Source: an uncultured Clostridia bacterium
GTDB taxonomy: Bacteria > Bacillota > Clostridia > TANB77 > CAG-508
Length of the DNA: 10,518 bases
Reading direction: 5' to 3'
NCBI GenBank assembly: GCA_944390505.1
Contig: CALXQF010000034.1
Span: 1-10,518, forward strand
The position numbers and the translations under genes are program-made. Shown here piece after piece: positions 8,259 to 10,518 of this stretch. Numbering within the stretch: position 1 is the first letter of the stretch; each line of letters starts with the position of its first letter. The notes beneath the pieces were generated by a model. The model was not told the DNA's origin. It saw only the letters and a program-made list of their open reading frames with translations, and did not search any database.

Positions 8259-8274
8259 ACACACATACACACAC
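8259..8274 (+). repeat. CA-dinucleotide tract at the 5' end of the prepilin-like locus
   Basis: ACACACA (8259-8265), a T, then ACACACAC (8267-8274). It lies just after ATG 8240, where the reading frame needs to shift. Gaining one CA unit, or losing one base, would join the ATG to the prepilin frame that runs to 8504. Confidence 0.75.
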
Positions 8275-8703
8275 CATACATTTATAGAAAAGTATGGAAC
8301 AATTCTATTAATTTAGCCAAAAACACTAATCATCAGAACAATTTTGCTTTTTGTCAAACAAAAGGGATAACATTAATTGCTCTTGTTGTCACAATTGTGG
8401 TATTGCTCATATTAGCAGGAGTAACAATTAATTTGCTATTTAGTGATACGGGGTTATTTGGAAAGCCACAAGAAGCAAAAAACACATGGAATTATCTGTC
8501 AAAATAGTGAACATGGATATGCTTTAGCAACTACAAAAGATCCCACTTATGGAAATATAGAAACAAGTAGTAAAGCACAAACAGGAGAAACACCAACAGA
8601 TTGTTTTAGTAATATCTATGACATTTTAGGAAATTGTGCAGAATGGACAACAGAATATTCTAATTACACGGTTAGCAGTTCTGCTTCCACTTGTGTTACT
8701 AGG

Positions 8704-8808
8704 AGAGGTCACTGTGGCATCAGTGACGGTTTCGCAGCTGGTCGTGGCAACAATGCCACAGAGTATTCCTACATCTACATTTCTTTCCGTCTCAGCCTTT
8801 ATGAGTAG
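8704..8808 (+). other. Candidate DGR-type variable region (VR)
   Basis: The 3' end of the lectin-fold reading frame. GC is 34 of 60 bases in 8701-8760, against 20 and 19 of 60 in 8521-8580 and 8581-8640. From 8707 to 8802, 29 of 32 codons end in C or T, in a genome that favours A or T. The peptide has RG at the start, then GR.NNAT, and ends ISFRLSLY, close to the RGG...NRNNNNAT...IGFRPSLY frame of DGR target proteins. In such systems AAY codons in a template repeat become NNY in the target, which gives this codon pattern. No template repeat or reverse transcriptase is in the window. Confidence 0.5.
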
Positions 8809-8833
8809 GACTGTTGCCATTATTAGTTGAGAT

Positions 8834-8866
8834 AAAAAAATGGGAGATAGAAATTATTCTATCTCC
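8834..8866 (-). terminator. Hairpin with T-run on the - strand
   Basis: GGAGATAGAA (8843-8852) and TTCTATCTCC (8857-8866) form a perfect 10-bp stem with a 4-base loop. On the - strand the stem is followed within 2 bases by seven Ts (8840-8834), an intrinsic terminator for the M23 gene that ends at 9020, about 150 bases upstream on that strand. On the + strand there is no T-run. It also lies 34 bases after the stop of the VR-bearing frame, where DGR targets often carry a hairpin. Confidence 0.7.
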
Positions 8867-9019
8867 TAAAGCCACAAAAATCAGAGCCATAAGTCGAAAA
8901 ATATCAAATGCTGTCATACGATTTTTCTTGTTTCTTGCTTAAAATTATGGCATAAAATTCATAGAACATATTATGAAAATAACAGGATTAACAAAAGAGA
9001 AAGTAGAAAAAATATAATT
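8867..9019 (+). other. Intergenic stretch with a possible gene-tail remnant
   Basis: The + strand frame 8943-9014, ending at TAA 9015, encodes a 24-residue tail KFIEHIMKITGLTKEKVEKI. An ITGLxxEEIEKL-type ending is, from memory, common at the C-terminus of Rpn/PD-(D/E)XK transposase-like nucleases. Nothing upstream continues it, as a stop lies at 8940. A weak hairpin, GTAGAA (9003-9008) with TTCTAC (9018-9023), overlaps the M23 stop. No complete gene is seen here. Confidence 0.25.
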
Positions 9020-10177
9020 CTACTCACTCACAATCGGATCCATTATCTGATACTTTCTAGAATAATCCTTTGTCTCTTCATTACTTTTATAAACTTCACT
9101 ACGGTGTTTTTTCAAAAAGTCTGTTAAATCATATAAATCCACCCAAATTTGATTAGGACCTTCTTTTTGGACTTCATTGAAAATGAGCTGAATACCAAAA
9201 TGCAAATGAGGAACATTAATATTATTCACATTTTCTTTTGTACTATACCCAGTCATTCCAAGATATCCAATAACATCACCTGCTTGCACAATATCTCCTT
9301 CTTCCAACCCTTCAGCATAGGGATGGTCTTTTCTTAAATGAGCATAATAGTAATACCTTTTTTGGTCAAAACTACGAATTCCAATTCTCCAGCCACCATA
9401 TTGGTTCCAACCAACCGCTTCTACAATTCCACTTTCAATAGCAATAACAGGGGTTCCTATACTTCCTATTAAATCATGACCAAAATGCAATCTTTGATAA
9501 CCATAAGAACGTGAAGCACCAAAATCATCATAGTGACTATAACCATAATTTTTCGCTAATGGGTGAAATGCTTTTATTCCATAAGTTTCTTCAAATTCAA
9601 TTGTTTCTGTGACTTCTTCATTGTTTTCCTCTGTTGAGTTGCTTTCTAATTCATTATTGACATTACTTTCTGTAGTATCTACATTATTCGTGCTATTCTT
9701 TGTAGTATTTTCCTCTTTCTTCTTTTCTATTTGATAACTTCCAATAAATTCATGAAGCACAGAGCCATAGCCTTCAAAATAATAAGGATAATATTTCATA
9801 TTTTGAGTTAATTCTTCCATCGTTTGACCACTTTGCAGCTTCCCAATTAGTTCATCTAAATCCTTTTGCTTGAATTTGGAAAAATCATTTCCATATTTGC
9901 AAGCTAAATAGGAAATTAATTCAATCCAGTTATATTTTATTTCTTCATTATTCACATGAGAATTGATATCTAAGCTAGATGTTTTTTCTAGTACACTATA
10001 TGTAACATTAAATTCAAACCACTTGATATAGCTTTCCTCAGTTTTACTGTTTTCATCATTATTGGCACTAGACAATTGCCAAAAAGAAAAAGAGATTGTA
10101 AAAATAAGCAATAAAGTAAAACTAATGGGCAATATAAATTTTAATTTAGAATTAATCTTGAATGATTTTATCAACAC
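9020..10177 (-). CDS. Membrane-anchored M23-family peptidoglycan endopeptidase
   Basis: A 385-residue protein reading leftward. Residues about 14-36 are one hydrophobic segment (signal anchor); the rest is extracytoplasmic. A helical, charged region (about 40-150) leads to a low-complexity linker rich in N, E, T and S (about 151-195), then an M23/LytM metallopeptidase domain (about 220-335). Zinc ligands are intact: H231 and D235 (HFGHD), and H326 in HLHFG (324-328), with catalytic-type H280 in YYYYAHL. It should cleave peptide cross-links in peptidoglycan. The start is GTG 10177, or the adjacent TTG 10174; GGTGA (10190-10186) is a modest ribosome binding site for either. metK is divergent. 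An intrinsic terminator lies about 150 bases past the stop. A specific role in division, sporulation or secretion cannot be told from the sequence. Confidence 0.93.
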   Translation of the reverse strand: MLIKSFKINSKLKFILPISFTLLLIFTISFSFWQLSSANNDENSKTEESYIKWFEFNVTYSVLEKTSSLDINSHVNNEEIKYNWIELISYLACKYGNDFSKFKQKDLDELIGKLQSGQTMEELTQNMKYYPYYFEGYGSVLHEFIGSYQIEKKKEENTTKNSTNNVDTTESNVNNELESNSTEENNEEVTETIEFEETYGIKAFHPLAKNYGYSHYDDFGASRSYGYQRLHFGHDLIGSIGTPVIAIESGIVEAVGWNQYGGWRIGIRSFDQKRYYYYAHLRKDHPYAEGLEEGDIVQAGDVIGYLGMTGYSTKENVNNINVPHLHFGIQLIFNEVQKEGPNQIWVDLYDLTDFLKKHRSEVYKSNEETKDYSRKYQIMDPIVSE

Positions 10178-10223
10178 AAATACTTCACCATTAAAAATCT
10201 ATGTAGAAAAACAAAAAATATGA

Positions 10224-10251
10224 TTGCAATTATAGGAAGGCATGATATAAT
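10224..10251 (+). promoter_or_regulatory. Housekeeping-type promoter for metK
   Basis: TTGCAA (10224-10229), a 16-base spacer and a perfect TATAAT (10246-10251) preceded by TGA, an extended -10 motif. Predicted start is near 10258, giving a leader of about 95 bases before ATG 10354. The reverse strand also reads TATAAT at 10234-10229, a possible -10 for the divergent M23 gene, but with a poor -35. Confidence 0.7.
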
Positions 10252-10353
10252 TAACGATGTAAGTAATAAGGAAAGGAGATAAAGTTTTCCTAACACAAGT
10301 GACAATATATAACAGCATGCAATAAAGGGAAGGATAACTTTTCGTAGAAATAG
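10252..10353 (+). other. metK leader without a recognisable SAM riboswitch
   Basis: An AAAGGAGAT at 10272-10280 looks like a strong ribosome binding site but has no start codon at proper spacing. It lies within a small hairpin, AGGAAA (10269-10274) and TTTCCT (10286-10291). Nearer the gene, GGAAGGAT (10328-10335) is 18 bases from the ATG, too far for normal use. I see none of the conserved SAM-I aptamer strings. Confidence 0.35.
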
Positions 10354-10518
10354 ATGAAAAAATATTATTTTACCTCAGAAAGCGTAACAGAAGGACATCC
10401 AGACAAATTATGTGATTTGATTTCAGATAGCATTTTAGATGCTTGTTTGGAGCAAGATGAAAATTCTAGAGTAGCAGTGGAAACATTTGCATCTAAGAAT
10501 TTAATTACGATAGCAGGG
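10354..10518 (+). CDS. metK: S-adenosylmethionine synthetase, N-terminal part (cut by window end)
   Basis: Only the first 55 codons are present; the family has about 390 residues. MetK makes S-adenosylmethionine from methionine and ATP in the cytoplasm. Diagnostic residues are visible: FTSESVTEGHPDK (6-18), with H15 and D17 at the ATP/Mg site, then CDLISDSILDACLEQD (20-35) and the potassium-site glutamate E43 in AVETF. The start is fixed at ATG 10354, because an in-frame TAG lies directly before it. The ribosome binding site is weak. The gene is divergent from the M23 peptidase and has its own good promoter. Confidence 0.96.
   Translation, partial: MKKYYFTSESVTEGHPDKLCDLISDSILDACLEQDENSRVAVETFASKNLITIAG

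Larger units (their letters stand above)
8240..8808 (+). pseudogene. Broken prepilin-like / FGE-lectin-fold surface protein
   Basis: Three blocks lie in three frames. From ATG 8240 a short frame (MKALRLYTHTHT) enters a CA tract and stops at 8285-8287. A second frame, open from 8253 and ending at TAG 8505, has no usable start of its own but encodes a prepilin-type N-terminus: KGITLIALVVTIVVLLILAG then INLLFSDTGLFGKPQEAK. The third frame, from about 8485 to TAG 8806, encodes NSEHGYALATTKD, NIYDILGNCAEWT (8611-8649, like the NVYDMxGNVWEWT motif of formylglycine-generating-enzyme-type domains) and a C-terminal SFRLSLYE. Intact relatives, as I recall them from gut Clostridia, have a longer middle, so an internal deletion near 8480-8495 probably joined the blocks out of frame. 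No Shine-Dalgarno sequence precedes ATG 8240. The product would be a membrane-anchored or pilus-like surface protein with a lectin-fold tip. As it stands, no full-length protein can be made without frame change. Confidence 0.7.

Noticed and set aside
8443..8484. GTG 8443 as a true start for the lectin-fold protein
   Set aside because: No ribosome binding site, and the first residues are a shifted reading of the prepilin block, so this part of the frame is not real coding sequence.
7425..8816. Shared 11-base string TAGGACTGTTG after polA and after the lectin-fold frame
   Set aside because: Matches of this length are expected by chance in 10 kb and the flanks do not align.
8626..8830. Open frames of about 64 codons on both strands over the variable region
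   Set aside because: They are shadows produced by the stop-poor, GC-richer segment and lack start signals and family features.
10178..10353. SAM riboswitch before metK
   Set aside because: The leader is short and lacks the conserved SAM-I core and a terminator hairpin with a T-run.
1..10518. CRISPR array, tRNA or rRNA genes, reverse transcriptase
   Set aside because: I saw no regularly spaced repeats, no rRNA-like or tRNA-like segments, and no reverse transcriptase reading frame on either strand.

Overview
The window is AT-rich (A or T at most third codon positions) with purine-rich ribosome binding sites and several TTG/GTG starts. This suggests a low-GC Gram-positive bacterium, most likely a gut-type member of the Clostridia. 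That placement rests on composition, gene content and recognised proteins, not on a database search.

Layout, left to right. (1) A frameshifted rhuM-family gene (179-1235) lies between two imperfect copies of a 42-bp repeat. (2) A + strand run follows: a divergent family II inorganic-pyrophosphatase-like DHH/DHHA2 protein (1322-2275), rdgB (2340-2930), a polytopic membrane protein resembling GtrII-type glucosyltransferases (3017-4522), polA (4662-7427) and a small membrane-anchored lytic transglycosylase (7574-8134). (3) A broken locus (about 8240-8808) holds a prepilin-type N-terminus joined out of frame to the C-terminal part of a formylglycine-generating-enzyme/C-type-lectin-like domain. 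(4) A membrane-anchored M23 peptidase lies on the - strand (9020-10177). (5) metK starts divergently from it and is cut by the window end (10354-10518).

The core genes cover nucleotide-pool cleaning (RdgB), DNA repair and Okazaki fragment maturation (PolA), cell-wall turnover (transglycosylase, M23 peptidase) and S-adenosylmethionine synthesis (MetK). They are ordinary housekeeping genes placed side by side, not one pathway.

The most interesting signal is at 8240-8808. The last ~100 bp of the reading frame are much richer in GC than their surroundings, and 29 of 32 consecutive codons end in C or T. They encode an RG...GR.NNAT...ISFR.SLY pattern like the variable region of a diversity-generating retroelement (DGR) target protein, where AAY codons of a template are mutated to NNY. 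A CA-dinucleotide tract near the possible 5' end of the same locus sits exactly where one CA unit would restore the prepilin frame. The locus may therefore be a decayed or phase-off, hypervariable pilin-like surface protein. No reverse transcriptase or template repeat is in the window, so the DGR reading remains inference.
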